Shown here: positions 1-8,421 of the stretch, one piece after another
How the letters are laid out: the number at the start of each line of letters is the position of its first letter
Numbering within the stretch: position 1 is the first letter of the stretch
Source: CAXXOK01 sp963675655
GTDB lineage: Bacteria > Bacillota > Clostridia > Christensenellales > Aristaeellaceae
Assembly (NCBI GenBank): GCA_963675655.1
Contig: OY776489.1
Span: 2,294,001-2,358,000 of the forward strand
Length of the DNA: 64,000 bases
Direction of reading: 5' to 3'
The notes under the pieces: model-generated
What the model saw: only the letters and a program-made list of their open reading frames with translations
Database searches by the model: none
What the model was told of the DNA's origin: nothing
Position numbers and translations under genes: made by a program

Positions 1-917
1 TGCGCACCGGTAAGGCCATCCTTCATTTCGGCCCAAACATCGCCGGTATAGTTGAGCACATCCTCGCGCCAGTAGCCCGCAGCAGACCACTGTTTCATCA
101 ACTTGGCAAAATCTACAAGGCTGTCGCCTTCTAAGAAGAAGTTGGACAGGGTATAGGGGTCGTCTTTACTCGTGCCGAAGAACAGCGGAACGGAGAAACC
201 TTCGATATTGATACCGCCGGTTTTGCTGGCAATCCAGCCGCCCAGCATCTGATCGGAATACGAGGAACCGCTGCCGTCCGCATCCCACGGGATTACATCG
301 GGATAAGTATCTTTGATGTACTGGAAGTAGGTGCCAAGATCTTCCCAGCTATGCACGCCATCCAACCCGGCTTCGGCTGCCCAATCGCCACGGTAGAGGA
401 AGCCGTGGTTGGTCCACTGCGCGTAATTATCTTCAGGAATCAGGTAAATTACGCCATCATACTTGCACAGGTTCCAATGCTCCTGCGATACGGATGCATA
501 CGTCTTGGGGCAATAGGTTTGCAGCATGTCTTCGCTAAGCGCCAGGAAAGCGCCGTTCTTTGCATTCGGCCAAGCGTCCAGCCAGTCGGTCGCGGTGCCG
601 ATGAGGTCCACAGTGCCGTCTTGCATAGCAAGCGCCAGATTGTACTTCGTTTGCCAATCCGTCCATTCGATCCACTCAATCTGGATTTCAGCGTTAATGG
701 CTGCGGTCAGCTTCTCATTAAATACAGCAAGGGCTTCATTGGTTTTATTGGTGGGGATGTTGCCTGTTACCAGAAAGGTGATCACTTCATGCTTACTGGT
801 ATCAACACCGGGGAACCACTCGGAATAGTCTGTTGCTTCGGCTGTTTCCGCCATTGCAGGGGCCAGACACAGCATCATTACGAGCACAACCAACAGGGAC
901 AGTAATTTTCTTGCCAT
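1..917 (-). CDS. ABC sugar transporter solute-binding protein, partial (C-terminus beyond window)
   Basis: Captures oligosaccharide outside the cell and delivers it to the two permeases encoded just upstream. The frame is open from an ATG at 917 to the window edge (305 residues). It begins with a signal peptide: MARKLL, a hydrophobic stretch rich in L, V and M, then an APAMA cleavage region followed by acidic residues. There is no lipobox cysteine, although in Gram-positives these proteins are often lipoproteins. The mature part is rich in Trp, Tyr and Asp (IEWIEWTDW, GDWAAEAGLDG, SWEDLGTYF), as in family 1 extracellular solute-binding proteins of the LplA/YtcQ type. An AGGAGG-like site (GGAGGACTCA) lies before the ATG. 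It is the third gene of the importer operon, 71 bases after the second permease. The exact sugar cannot be told; the neighbouring beta-galactosidase suggests a galactoside-containing oligosaccharide. Confidence 0.88.
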   Translation of the reverse strand, partial: MARKLLSLLVVLVMMLCLAPAMAETAEATDYSEWFPGVDTSKHEVITFLVTGNIPTNKTNEALAVFNEKLTAAINAEIQIEWIEWTDWQTKYNLALAMQDGTVDLIGTATDWLDAWPNAKNGAFLALSEDMLQTYCPKTYASVSQEHWNLCKYDGVIYLIPEDNYAQWTNHGFLYRGDWAAEAGLDGVHSWEDLGTYFQYIKDTYPDVIPWDADGSGSSYSDQMLGGWIASKTGGINIEGFSVPLFFGTSKDDPYTLSNFFLEGDSLVDFAKLMKQWSAAGYWREDVLNYTGDVWAEMKDGLTGA

Positions 918-988
918 GATTGAGTCCTCCTTATTCAATTGAATCGGTATTTCCTACGCCGTTTACACAAACGACGATGAAACCATGA

Positions 989-1927
989 TTATCCCTTTAC
1001 TGCGCCGACAGTAAGACCGGCAACAAAGTATTTTTGCACAAAGGGATATAACAGGATGATTGGCCCGGTGGCCAGTGTAGCAGTAGCCATTTTTAGCGTT
1101 TCGCTGGGTAAATCGTTCAGTACGATATTAGCGCCTGCCAGAGAACTTTTCAGCGACGCGACTTTATTAATGATATTATATAGTTGATATTGCAGCGGGC
1201 GATACGTTACCTGCGAACCCAGAAATAGCGAGGAGAAATACCATTCGTTCCAATACCCCAATGCGAGGAAAAGACCAATGGTAGCTAATGCCGGCTTCAT
1301 GGAAGGCACAATCAGGCTCCAGAAAATTCGGAAATCGCCTGCACCGTCGATTTTGCCCGATTCGGTAATGGCATGTGGTATAGCCTTGACATAATTCTTC
1401 ATAAGAATAATCAACCAAGGGGACATGAGAAGCGGCAGGAGAACCGCCCAATAGGTATCCTTTAGCCCATATATCTTCACAATGATGTAGTAAAACGGTA
1501 CAAGGCCAGCGCTGAACAAAGATGTGAAGTAGATGTAGAAAGAGATGACGTTTCGGAAGGGGAAATCTCTTCGCTGCAAGGCATAACCTGTCATAGAGAT
1601 GATTGCCAACCCAATGGACGTACCAATCAGTGTCAGCGATATAGTAACGATATAGGAGCCGATCAACTGGTCGGGAGAGCGGAAAATTAAGTTGTAGGAG
1701 TAGAGGGAAAAATCCGACGGCCACAAGGTAAAACCGCTGCGGCGTATGGCGGCTTCCGTAGAGAAGGATGAAGCGATAATCATCCAAAACGGAATGATGC
1801 AGGCAACGGCGAAAACAGCCACCAACACGTATGTTGTTACACGGATAATGCGATCCGCATTATCAATTTTAACTTTGGTAGGGTGAAAAACCATGGGGTT
1901 TTCCGGCTGTTGATGATTCATATTCAT
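989..1927 (-). CDS. Carbohydrate ABC transporter permease (LplC/YtcP type)
   Basis: Inner-membrane permease of an oligosaccharide importer; it pairs with the gene at 1937-2908. The protein of 312 residues has about six hydrophobic segments; the first is near residues 30-52 (YVLVAVFAVACIIPFWM). The cytoplasmic EAA loop that docks the ATPase is visible near residues 200-215 (ESGKIDGAGDFRIFW, then PSMKP). It ends in the GAVKG tail typical of this MalG-like branch. The GGGAGG site sits only one base before the ATG at 1927, so the second ATG at 1921 (residue 3) may be the real start. No ATPase gene is linked; such systems usually share an MsmX-type ATPase encoded elsewhere. Confidence 0.92.
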   Translation of the reverse strand: MNMNHQQPENPMVFHPTKVKIDNADRIIRVTTYVLVAVFAVACIIPFWMIIASSFSTEAAIRRSGFTLWPSDFSLYSYNLIFRSPDQLIGSYIVTISLTLIGTSIGLAIISMTGYALQRRDFPFRNVISFYIYFTSLFSAGLVPFYYIIVKIYGLKDTYWAVLLPLLMSPWLIILMKNYVKAIPHAITESGKIDGAGDFRIFWSLIVPSMKPALATIGLFLALGYWNEWYFSSLFLGSQVTYRPLQYQLYNIINKVASLKSSLAGANIVLNDLPSETLKMATATLATGPIILLYPFVQKYFVAGLTVGAVKG

Positions 1928-1936
1928 ACCTCCCGC

Positions 1937-2908
1937 CTAAAACAGTGAGTAGTCTGGTTCAATCCGTTTGACGATGCCGTTTGCCAACATGACGATAGCG
2001 AACCCAACAACTGACTGGAACAAACCGACTGCACTGCCTTGAGAGAAATTGAAGTTGTTCATTAACGCACGGTATACATAGGTTTCTATAATATCGGTCG
2101 TGCCGTAGAGGAGCGAGTTATTGCCAACCAAATTGTAGAACAATCCAAAGTTGCCGCGTACGATGCCGCCCAGTGCAAACAAAAGTAATATGATCACTGT
2201 GGGCTTTAGACATGGCAAGGTGATGTACCGGATACGCTGAAAGCCGTTTGCGCCGTCTACCCGTGCCGCTTCCAGCATAGAGGTATCGATGCTGGCGATT
2301 GCCGCAAAATAAATGACAGTTCCATACCCCGTGCTTTTCCAAATGTTGACCAATACAATAATGAACGGCCACGCGCTGGGCATGGAGTAATATTTGGGCA
2401 TTACGCCTCCGGCAGTGCGAACGGCGGCGGAGATAAAGCCGTAATCGTAGTTAATCAGGTTATACACCAGCAAACTGACCAGAACATCGCTGATGAAGAA
2501 AGGAAGAAACATCATGGACTGGGTAATTTTCTTAAACCAACTGCTTTGCACCTCGTTAAGCAGGATGGCGAATGATACCTGAATAAAGTTGCCCAGCAGA
2601 ATAAATGCCAGATTGTATAATACCGTGTTGCGTAACAACAGCGACAGCTGACCGGATGAAAAAAGGAACGCGAAGTTTTTCCAACCGACAAATGTGCTGC
2701 CAAATATGCCCTTGCCATAATTGAATTTTGTAAACGCGATATAGGCGCCGGGCATAGGCAGATAGCTAAACAGAAAGAAAAACAGAATCGCCGGAAAACA
2801 CATGAGTAGCAAAACACGGCTCTTGCGAAGTTTTTCGCCAAAGGTGTCCTTACGGAGTGTAACCGGTAGATTCACCATTGCCTTTGTGGCCTTGGAACTG
2901 GCTTGCAC
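1937..2908 (-). CDS. Carbohydrate ABC transporter permease (LplB/YteP type)
   Basis: First gene of the importer operon. The protein of 323 residues has an N-terminal cytoplasmic arm, a hydrophobic segment around residues 33-52 and about five more, and the EAA loop (EAARVDGANGFQRIRYITLP) near residues 215-235. It ends PDYSLF, as is usual for LplB-like permeases. Translation starts at a GTG at 2908, preceded by AAGGAGG at 2915-2921 with good spacing. A perfect 14-base palindrome lies directly upstream (2926-2939), so the operon is probably under control of the LacI-type regulator at 3250-4287 or of CcpA. It forms a heterodimeric channel with the product of 989-1927. Confidence 0.92.
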   Translation of the reverse strand: MQASSKATKAMVNLPVTLRKDTFGEKLRKSRVLLLMCFPAILFFFLFSYLPMPGAYIAFTKFNYGKGIFGSTFVGWKNFAFLFSSGQLSLLLRNTVLYNLAFILLGNFIQVSFAILLNEVQSSWFKKITQSMMFLPFFISDVLVSLLVYNLINYDYGFISAAVRTAGGVMPKYYSMPSAWPFIIVLVNIWKSTGYGTVIYFAAIASIDTSMLEAARVDGANGFQRIRYITLPCLKPTVIILLLFALGGIVRGNFGLFYNLVGNNSLLYGTTDIIETYVYRALMNNFNFSQGSAVGLFQSVVGFAIVMLANGIVKRIEPDYSLF

Positions 2909-2925
2909 TTTACCGCCTCCTTAAA

Positions 2926-2939
2926 TGTAACCGGTTACA
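2926..2939. promoter_or_regulatory. Palindromic LacI/cre-type operator before the importer operon
   Basis: TGTAACCGGTTACA is a perfect 14-base palindrome ending 17 bases before the GTG of the first permease. It fits the cre consensus TGWNANCGNTNWCA at every position, and also the general pattern of LacI-family operators. Related sites lie at 3088-3101 and 4452-4463 around the regulator and lacZ, which favours the local LacI regulator as ligand. Its place next to the ribosome-binding site would block elongation or initiation. Confidence 0.75.
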
Positions 2940-3087
2940 GATTGAACAATAATAAAAAAGAATTATGAATTATCACGACGGATATTCCATAGAATGTTAG
3001 GAGATAGGAACCAATAACATGTTCGATTTAGTTCTAAGATGACAACAAACGTACAGCATAATCGGTTCGTATTGTTCAATTGCAATA

Positions 3088-3101
3088 TGTAACCCGTTTC
3101 A
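3088..3101. promoter_or_regulatory. Second operator-like site upstream of the importer operon
   Basis: TGTAACCCGTTTCA matches the perfect site at 2926-2939 in 12 of 14 positions. It lies about 150 bases further upstream in the importer-regulator gap. Two sites of this kind would allow looping by a tetrameric LacI protein or double occupancy. Apart from these sites and the terminator at 3209-3241, the gap 2909-3249 shows nothing else I can name. Confidence 0.5.
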
Positions 3102-3208
3102 TGATTGCATCATAGCATAGGAATATTGCGAAAGTCAAGCCTCTATTTTCAAAATGATGTATTTGCGGCTGATTCCATCATAGGCAAGCACCTTTGAATA
3201 GAAAAATA

Positions 3209-3241
3209 CTGCGGCAGTCCGCAGTAAGGGGACTGCCGCAG
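3209..3241 (-). terminator. Terminator of the LacI regulator gene
   Basis: Two 12-base arms pair perfectly (3209-3220 with 3230-3241) around a 9-base loop. On the minus strand they are followed by TATTTTTC. The hairpin begins nine bases after the regulator's stop codon. Confidence 0.85.
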
Positions 3242-3249
3242 CATTGCAT

Positions 3250-4287
3250 TTATACGTCAATTTTACGACAGGATTCTTTTACGGTAAGGCTGGTGGGAAT
3301 AACGATCACACGATCACAGGGTTTTCCAGAGATGGCCGAAAGCCCTGTTTCCACCAGATTTTTTGCGTAAAGTGCATAATCATAATGGATACTGCTGATG
3401 TTGGGCTCTGTAAGGTCGGTAATCAAGGAATCGTCAAAGCCGACGATGGAGAAATCGGCGGGTACGGAATAGCCCAAGCGCGATATGGCTTGCAGTGCGC
3501 CTGCCGCCATTAGATCGTTTGTAGCGATAACGGCCGTGGGAGGGGAGGCAAGACTAAGCAATCTTTTCATACCCAGCAGACCGCTTTGCTCGTTAAACTC
3601 TCCCGCATCGACGATATACTCATCGCGCGGCGCGATGCCTTCTTCTTCCAATGCCTGTCGATAGGCAGCCAGCTTATCCTGCGTTTGATAGATATAGGAA
3701 AAACCATGTAAAAACGCTATGCGGCTATGGCCAAGGGTAACCAGATGTTTTACAGCTGTGCGCATGCCTTCTATGTGGTCTATGTAGACTTGATACACGT
3801 TATCCAGTTCGCATTTTCCAGCGACGATAACGGGAATGCGCTTAGCAAAGCGAGCTAATGTCTGGCTGAAGAGCGGCGGCAGCGGGCGCCAGTCCACCAA
3901 GCCGCCGCAAAGAAACAGGCATTCGACACGCTGCTCCATCAGCTTTTCCATAAAGGCGATTTCCAGCGATTCGGTGGTAAACGCATTGTTGAGCACAAGC
4001 GTATAGCCCTTTTCAAAGGCAAGGCGCTCACATTCCATGAAGATGTTGGCGTAATATGCGTTTCGCACATCCGGGCAAAGCATGCCGATGACTTTGCTGT
4101 GCGTATCGCTGAGGCCCCGTGCAATGGCACTGGGCTTAAAGTTATATTTATCGACAATTGCCTGTACCCGGTCGCGCTTCTCCTGTTTTACACCGGCGGT
4201 GTTGGAGAGAATACGCGATACAGTTGCAGTAGAAACGCCGGCTTCTTTAGCAATATCGTATATCGTGATCTCTTTCTTTGTGGGCAT
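3250..4287 (-). CDS. LacI-family transcriptional regulator of the importer/lacZ locus
   Basis: Sugar-responsive repressor of 345 residues, a normal length for the family. The N-terminal helix-turn-helix reads TIYDIAKEAGVSTATVSRIL (residues 8-27), followed by the hinge (FKPSAIARGL) and a periplasmic-binding-protein-like sensor domain (GFDDSLITDLTEPNISSI near the C-terminus). It lies between the importer operon, which runs the same way, and the divergent lacZ. Palindromes in both control regions (2926-2939, 3088-3101, 4452-4463) are its likely binding sites. A weaker half-site (AGCGGTTACA, about 4336-4345) upstream of its own start hints at autoregulation. The ligand is probably a galactoside, by context only. 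Confidence 0.93.
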   Translation of the reverse strand: MPTKKEITIYDIAKEAGVSTATVSRILSNTAGVKQEKRDRVQAIVDKYNFKPSAIARGLSDTHSKVIGMLCPDVRNAYYANIFMECERLAFEKGYTLVLNNAFTTESLEIAFMEKLMEQRVECLFLCGGLVDWRPLPPLFSQTLARFAKRIPVIVAGKCELDNVYQVYIDHIEGMRTAVKHLVTLGHSRIAFLHGFSYIYQTQDKLAAYRQALEEEGIAPRDEYIVDAGEFNEQSGLLGMKRLLSLASPPTAVIATNDLMAAGALQAISRLGYSVPADFSIVGFDDSLITDLTEPNISSIHYDYALYAKNLVETGLSAISGKPCDRVIVIPTSLTVKESCRKIDV

Positions 4288-4451
4288 CGCAATCCACCTC
4301 TATAGGCAGTATACCGTATCATAACCGTATAAGCAAGCGGTTACAATGATATTCCATATATCGCCGTCGAAAGCCTTGCATTTTATTTTAGTTGCAAGTA
4401 GAATACGAAGTAAAAAGGCTTTAGCAGCAAATTAATGCGCTTTAAAATTTC

Positions 4452-4463
4452 GTAACCGGTTAA
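4452..4463. promoter_or_regulatory. Operator-like palindrome upstream of lacZ
   Basis: GTAACCGGTTAA repeats the core of the operator at 2926-2939 and lies about 100 bases before the lacZ start. A TATAAT box follows at 4505-4510, with TGGACT at 4482-4487 as a weak -35 candidate at 17-base spacing. This links lacZ to the same regulator as the importer operon. Confidence 0.65.
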
Positions 4464-4559
4464 ATAATTAGCGTAGATTCATGGACTTTGCAATTATCAT
4501 TCGCTATAATACAGCTTGTTATCCTAAATACGAGCTAAACGGGAAATGAGGCCTCCTTA

Positions 4560-7500
4560 ATGAAAAATATACGCTATGATCTTGCTTATCTTACCAATCC
4601 GGCTATATTTGCTATCGGCCGTTTGCCGGCAGTATCCGACCATGATACCTATGCAAGCCTGCAGGAAGCGAAGGCAGGAGCTGGTAGTTTGCACCAGTCG
4701 CTGAACGGCAGCTGGAAATTCGCCTATTCTCCTACGCCGGAGGCGCGCCCTGTCGGATTTGAGCAACCGGAATATGATTGCTCTGCGTGGGATGATATTC
4801 AGGTTCCGGGGCATATTCAGTTGCAGGGCTATGGAAAAGCGCAATACGTGAACTCCCAGTATCCGTGGGATGGACGGGAGGAATTGGTACCGCCGCAAAT
4901 TCCTACGCAATACAACCCTGTCGGCAGCTATACCACAACGTTTTCCCTGCCTGAAAGTTGGGGAAACAACAGGGTCGTGCTGGTGCTGAACGGTGTGGAA
5001 AGCGCCTGCTTTGTCTGGCTAAATGGGGTGCTGCTCGGGTATGCGGAAGGCAGCTTTTCACCTTCACGCTTTGATCTGACCGCGGCGCTGGTACCCGGCG
5101 TAAATAAACTGGCGGTGGAGGTATACCAGTATTGTTCCGGTTCCTGGTTGGAGGATCAAGACTTTTGGCGGTTCTCCGGAATTTTTCGGGATGTGGAACT
5201 GGTAGCGCAGCCCTGTGCGCATGTGGAAGACCTGTTTGTACACGCTATGCCTGCGGAGGATTTTGCAACGGGCGCGCTTTCGGCAACGCTACAGTGTAAA
5301 CTGCCGCAGGAGACCATAACCCTGACGGCAGAACTGCTGGATGGGCAAGGCGCTTGCGTGCAGCAGTTGACGATGCCTGCGCAGGCAGAAACGCAGTTTG
5401 ACTTCAATATTCCAACGCCCCGCCTGTGGAGTGCGGAAACACCGGCGCTATATACGCTTCGCCTTACGCTTGCCGACGCGCACAATCGGGTGGTCGAAGT
5501 GGCACAGACGGAGGTGGGTTTTCGCCGATTTGAAATGAAAAACGGCGTTTTGCACCTGAACGGGAAACGCATTATATTTCATGGTGTAAACCGGCACGAA
5601 TTTAGTTGCCGGGCCGGTCGTGCGGTAAGCGAGGCGGAAATGCTATGGGATGTGCGCATGCTTAAACGCCATAATATCAACGCGGTTCGTACCAGCCACT
5701 ACCCAAACCAAAGCTTGTGGTATAAGCTGTGTGATCGGTATGGCATTTACCTGATCGACGAAACCAACCTGGAAACCCATGGCACGTGGCTGAAAGCGGG
5801 TACAATCGTTGCGGATACGGCTGTACCCGCAAACAAGGCGGAATGGCTGGATGCATGTCTTGACCGCGCTCGGAATATGCTGGAACGCGATAAAAACCAT
5901 CCCTCGGTACTGATGTGGAGCTGCGGTAACGAAAGTTTCGGCGGTTCTGTTATTTTTACTATGTCGCAATTTTTTCGCAACAGGGATGCCTCGCGGCCTG
6001 TGCATTATGAGGGCGTCTTTAACGACCGCCGTTATCCTGCAACCAGCGATGTGGAAAGTCGCATGTATTCGCCAGTCGCCGAGGTGGCAGCATGGCTGGA
6101 CGTGCATAAGGATAAGCCTCTTGTGCTGTGCGAGTATTCCCATGCCATGGGGAACAGCTGCGGAGGATTGCAGGAATATTTGGAACTGGAAGACCGGTAT
6201 TCGCAGTATCAGGGTGGGTTTATCTGGGATTGGATTGATCAGGCGATTACCGCACCGCTCCCTTGCGGCGGTGAAGGGCTTGCCTATGGCGGTGATTTTT
6301 TCGACCAACCCAATGACCGCAATTTCTGCGGTAACGGGTTGGTGTTTGCTGACCGCTCAATAACCCCGAAACTTATGGAAGTAAAATATTTATACCAGAA
6401 TGTGCACATCCAGCCAAGCGCAAAGGGCGTAACACTGGAAAACCGCAACCTGTTTGACGATCTGGCAGGATACCGCCTTACATGGAGCCTGACGCGCAAT
6501 GGTGATGAGGTGTCGCAGGGCACATTGGAAAATGTACAGGTATTACCGGGCGAGACACATTTTTTCCCGCTTCCCATGCCCGAGCACTCTGCGCCGGGTG
6601 AATATGCACTACTGTGCCAGCTGCGCCCGAAGATAGCGACACTATGGGCCGAGGCCGATGATGTGCTGATGCACGGGCAAGCAGTATTGACAAATAATCC
6701 GCTGGATGCTGTTCCTGCTATGCAACCCCAAGCGGCGGGCCGGGTAGTGCGAGGCGGGTATACGGTTGGGGTGGCAAGCGAAGAGTTTCAGGCATTGTTT
6801 AGCATGGCTGAGGGCGGACTGGTTTGCTTCGGCCGTCAGGGCTGCTTGCCACTTTTAAATTTTGCGCCGCAACCCAGTCTGGCGCGGGCGATGACCGATA
6901 ATGATAGAGGAAACCGCTTCGGGCGGGATACTGCGTTGTGGTGGGCGTTTAGCGAGCTATCGATGGGGGAATGGATCGACGCGCAGATGGAGAACGGCTG
7001 CCTGCATGTGCGCACCCGGTATCGTATGCCGGGGCTGACGGATGCGGAAATGGACGTATCCTACCAGATGCTTACACCCGGCCGTATCCGTGTAGAGGCG
7101 ACACTAAATGGCGGTGTTAACCTGCCGCAGCTGGCCGCGATGGGCTTGAGCTTGCGGCTACCGCGAGAAATGTGTCACGTGCAGTATTACGGCATGGGTC
7201 CATGGGAGAATGAAACGGATCGGCAAGCCGGAGCGGTGCTGGGCATTTACCAGACAACGGCAAAGGAAAACCTGACATCCTACCTGAAACCGCAGTACTG
7301 CGGCAATCGTACGCAGGTGCGCTGGATGACGCTGTCCGATCAGCAGGGGCGTACGCTGCGTATTACCATGGCGGATACCCCGCTGCAAATCGCGGTGCTG
7401 CCCTATAGCCAAGCTGCATTGTTTGGCGCGCTGCATCAGCAGGAATTGCCGAAACCTGCCTATACCTTTGTGGATATTGCCTCCGCGCGCTGCGGCGTGG

Positions 7501-7595
7501 GTGGAGATGATAGCTGGGGCGCGCCGGTGCTGCCGCAATATCGCTTGCCTGCTGCGTTGCCGCTGCGTTTGCGTTTTATACTGGAAGCGCTGTAA
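4560..7595 (+). CDS. lacZ: LacZ-type beta-galactosidase (GH2)
   Basis: Hydrolyses terminal beta-galactosides, probably cytoplasmic since no signal peptide is present. The 1011 residues match the full five-domain LacZ build: N-terminal sugar-binding domain (residues about 45-210), an Ig-like domain (about 215-325), the TIM-barrel (about 327-620, opening with NGKRIIFHGVNRHE), a second Ig-like domain and the C-terminal beta-sandwich (Bgal_small_N, about 740-1010). The acid/base is Glu458 in SCGNES; the nucleophile is Glu525 in LCEYSHAMGN. It stands alone, divergent from the LacI regulator and importer, and is preceded by an operator-like palindrome. A weak site (GAAATGAGG) lies ahead of the ATG. 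Substrate preference beyond beta-galactoside is not visible. Confidence 0.95.
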   Translation: MKNIRYDLAYLTNPAIFAIGRLPAVSDHDTYASLQEAKAGAGSLHQSLNGSWKFAYSPTPEARPVGFEQPEYDCSAWDDIQVPGHIQLQGYGKAQYVNSQYPWDGREELVPPQIPTQYNPVGSYTTTFSLPESWGNNRVVLVLNGVESACFVWLNGVLLGYAEGSFSPSRFDLTAALVPGVNKLAVEVYQYCSGSWLEDQDFWRFSGIFRDVELVAQPCAHVEDLFVHAMPAEDFATGALSATLQCKLPQETITLTAELLDGQGACVQQLTMPAQAETQFDFNIPTPRLWSAETPALYTLRLTLADAHNRVVEVAQTEVGFRRFEMKNGVLHLNGKRIIFHGVNRHEFSCRAGRAVSEAEMLWDVRMLKRHNINAVRTSHYPNQSLWYKLCDRYGIYLIDETNLETHGTWLKAGTIVADTAVPANKAEWLDACLDRARNMLERDKNHPSVLMWSCGNESFGGSVIFTMSQFFRNRDASRPVHYEGVFNDRRYPATSDVESRMYSPVAEVAAWLDVHKDKPLVLCEYSHAMGNSCGGLQEYLELEDRYSQYQGGFIWDWIDQAITAPLPCGGEGLAYGGDFFDQPNDRNFCGNGLVFADRSITPKLMEVKYLYQNVHIQPSAKGVTLENRNLFDDLAGYRLTWSLTRNGDEVSQGTLENVQVLPGETHFFPLPMPEHSAPGEYALLCQLRPKIATLWAEADDVLMHGQAVLTNNPLDAVPAMQPQAAGRVVRGGYTVGVASEEFQALFSMAEGGLVCFGRQGCLPLLNFAPQPSLARAMTDNDRGNRFGRDTALWWAFSELSMGEWIDAQMENGCLHVRTRYRMPGLTDAEMDVSYQMLTPGRIRVEATLNGGVNLPQLAAMGLSLRLPREMCHVQYYGMGPWENETDRQAGAVLGIYQTTAKENLTSYLKPQYCGNRTQVRWMTLSDQQGRTLRITMADTPLQIAVLPYSQAALFGALHQQELPKPAYTFVDIASARCGVGGDDSWGAPVLPQYRLPAALPLRLRFILEAL

Positions 7596-7777
7596 GTGGG
7601 AAGAAACATTGATTTAGGCTTTGGGCTGATGCGGTAATTTGTATAGCTGCATGTGTAGAAAAACGAATGGCTATTTTAAGGGATCGGTTTTTATTGCTGT
7701 AAGACTGAGGGATATCCCCCAGATGTTCGATGGATACGGTTACCAATTTTTAGAATATAGAGGATATCTATTGAGCC

Positions 7778-8064
7778 ATGAAGCGCGCGGTGGAAGATAA
7801 CTTCCCCAAGGTGCGCTTTACCACCCATTGCAGCCACGGGTACGAGTGGGGCACGATGATCTACGAAAGGATGGGGAGATCGACGAGGCGTACCGCGTGA
7901 AAAACGATGAGCTGGAGGAGTTTCCCCGCGGTTACCACACCACGGCCGGCGCGCCGGGCTACAACACGTACTTCCTGTGGCTGATGGCGGGCGAGCATCA
8001 AGGGTTCTACCGCAGCAATAACCCCGATCACGCCTGGGTCGGCGCGGTGGAAAATTTGCTTTAA
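7778..8064 (+). pseudogene. Frameshifted remnant of an unrecognised gene
   Basis: Two overlapping reading frames form one coherent C-terminal fragment. From 7778 the first frame reads MKRAVEDNFPKVRFTTHCSH and on to about 7876 (ending ..TMIYERMG). Losing one base there would join it to the second frame, which runs EIDEAYRVKNDELEEFPRGY to ..AWVGAVENLL and stops at 8064. A stop lies directly before the ATG in the first frame, and no ribosome-binding site is seen, so the 5' part is gone as well. Base composition is more GC-rich than the flanking decayed DNA. I do not recognise the family. The position after lacZ suggests a lost carbohydrate-related gene, but that is only a guess. Confidence 0.6.
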
Positions 8065-8292
8065 AAGCAACAAGACGTAATCATTGCTTGGATTGTAAAG
8101 CCTATTCGACTTTTCGATTGAGACTAAAGTTGAATAGGTGTAATATCTTATATATACAAGAAAAACTAACATTCCGCGTAAGCGTAATCTACCACTGACG
8201 CAACTGATGAGTAATGTTGAATAAAGTGAAGCAGTGGCTTGCGATTTCCAATCACAAGGGATTGCTATTATTGTGTGTTTGAATTTTTATGC
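8065..8292. other. Non-coding stretch with an inverted repeat
   Basis: AT-rich DNA between the gene remnant and the queA terminator, with no supported gene. It contains an inverted repeat of 13-base arms (8101-8113 and 8126-8138, one G-T pair) around a 12-base loop. No T-run follows on either strand, so it is not an obvious terminator. The stretch 7596-7777 before the remnant shows nothing I can name. Confidence 0.5.
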
Positions 8293-8348
8293 AAAAACAG
8301 TCTGATGATGCGGCTTCGGAAATGAATCGGCATCATCAGACTGTTTTT
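8293..8348 (-). terminator. Terminator of the ruvC-ruvA-ruvB-queA operon
   Basis: Perfect 19-base arms (8293-8311 and 8330-8348) around an 18-base loop, with A5 and T5 at the outer ends so that it can end transcription either way. It lies 73 bases past the queA stop. Confidence 0.85.
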
Positions 8349-8421
8349 TGATAAGCAAAATGAATAAGGAGTGATGGGAAAAACTATGAAAACAAAGGCT
8401 TTGAGGCTAATAATAGGTGCC

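Noticed and set aside
5643..6308. 221-residue minus-strand frame within lacZ
   Set aside because: Lies opposite the GH2 barrel with its catalytic motifs; no independent support.
8101..8138. Terminator at the inverted repeat after the gene remnant
   Set aside because: No T-run on either strand; listed only as an inverted repeat.
7861..8172. 103-residue frame opposite the gene remnant
   Set aside because: Shadow of the coding-like remnant on the plus strand, without start signals.
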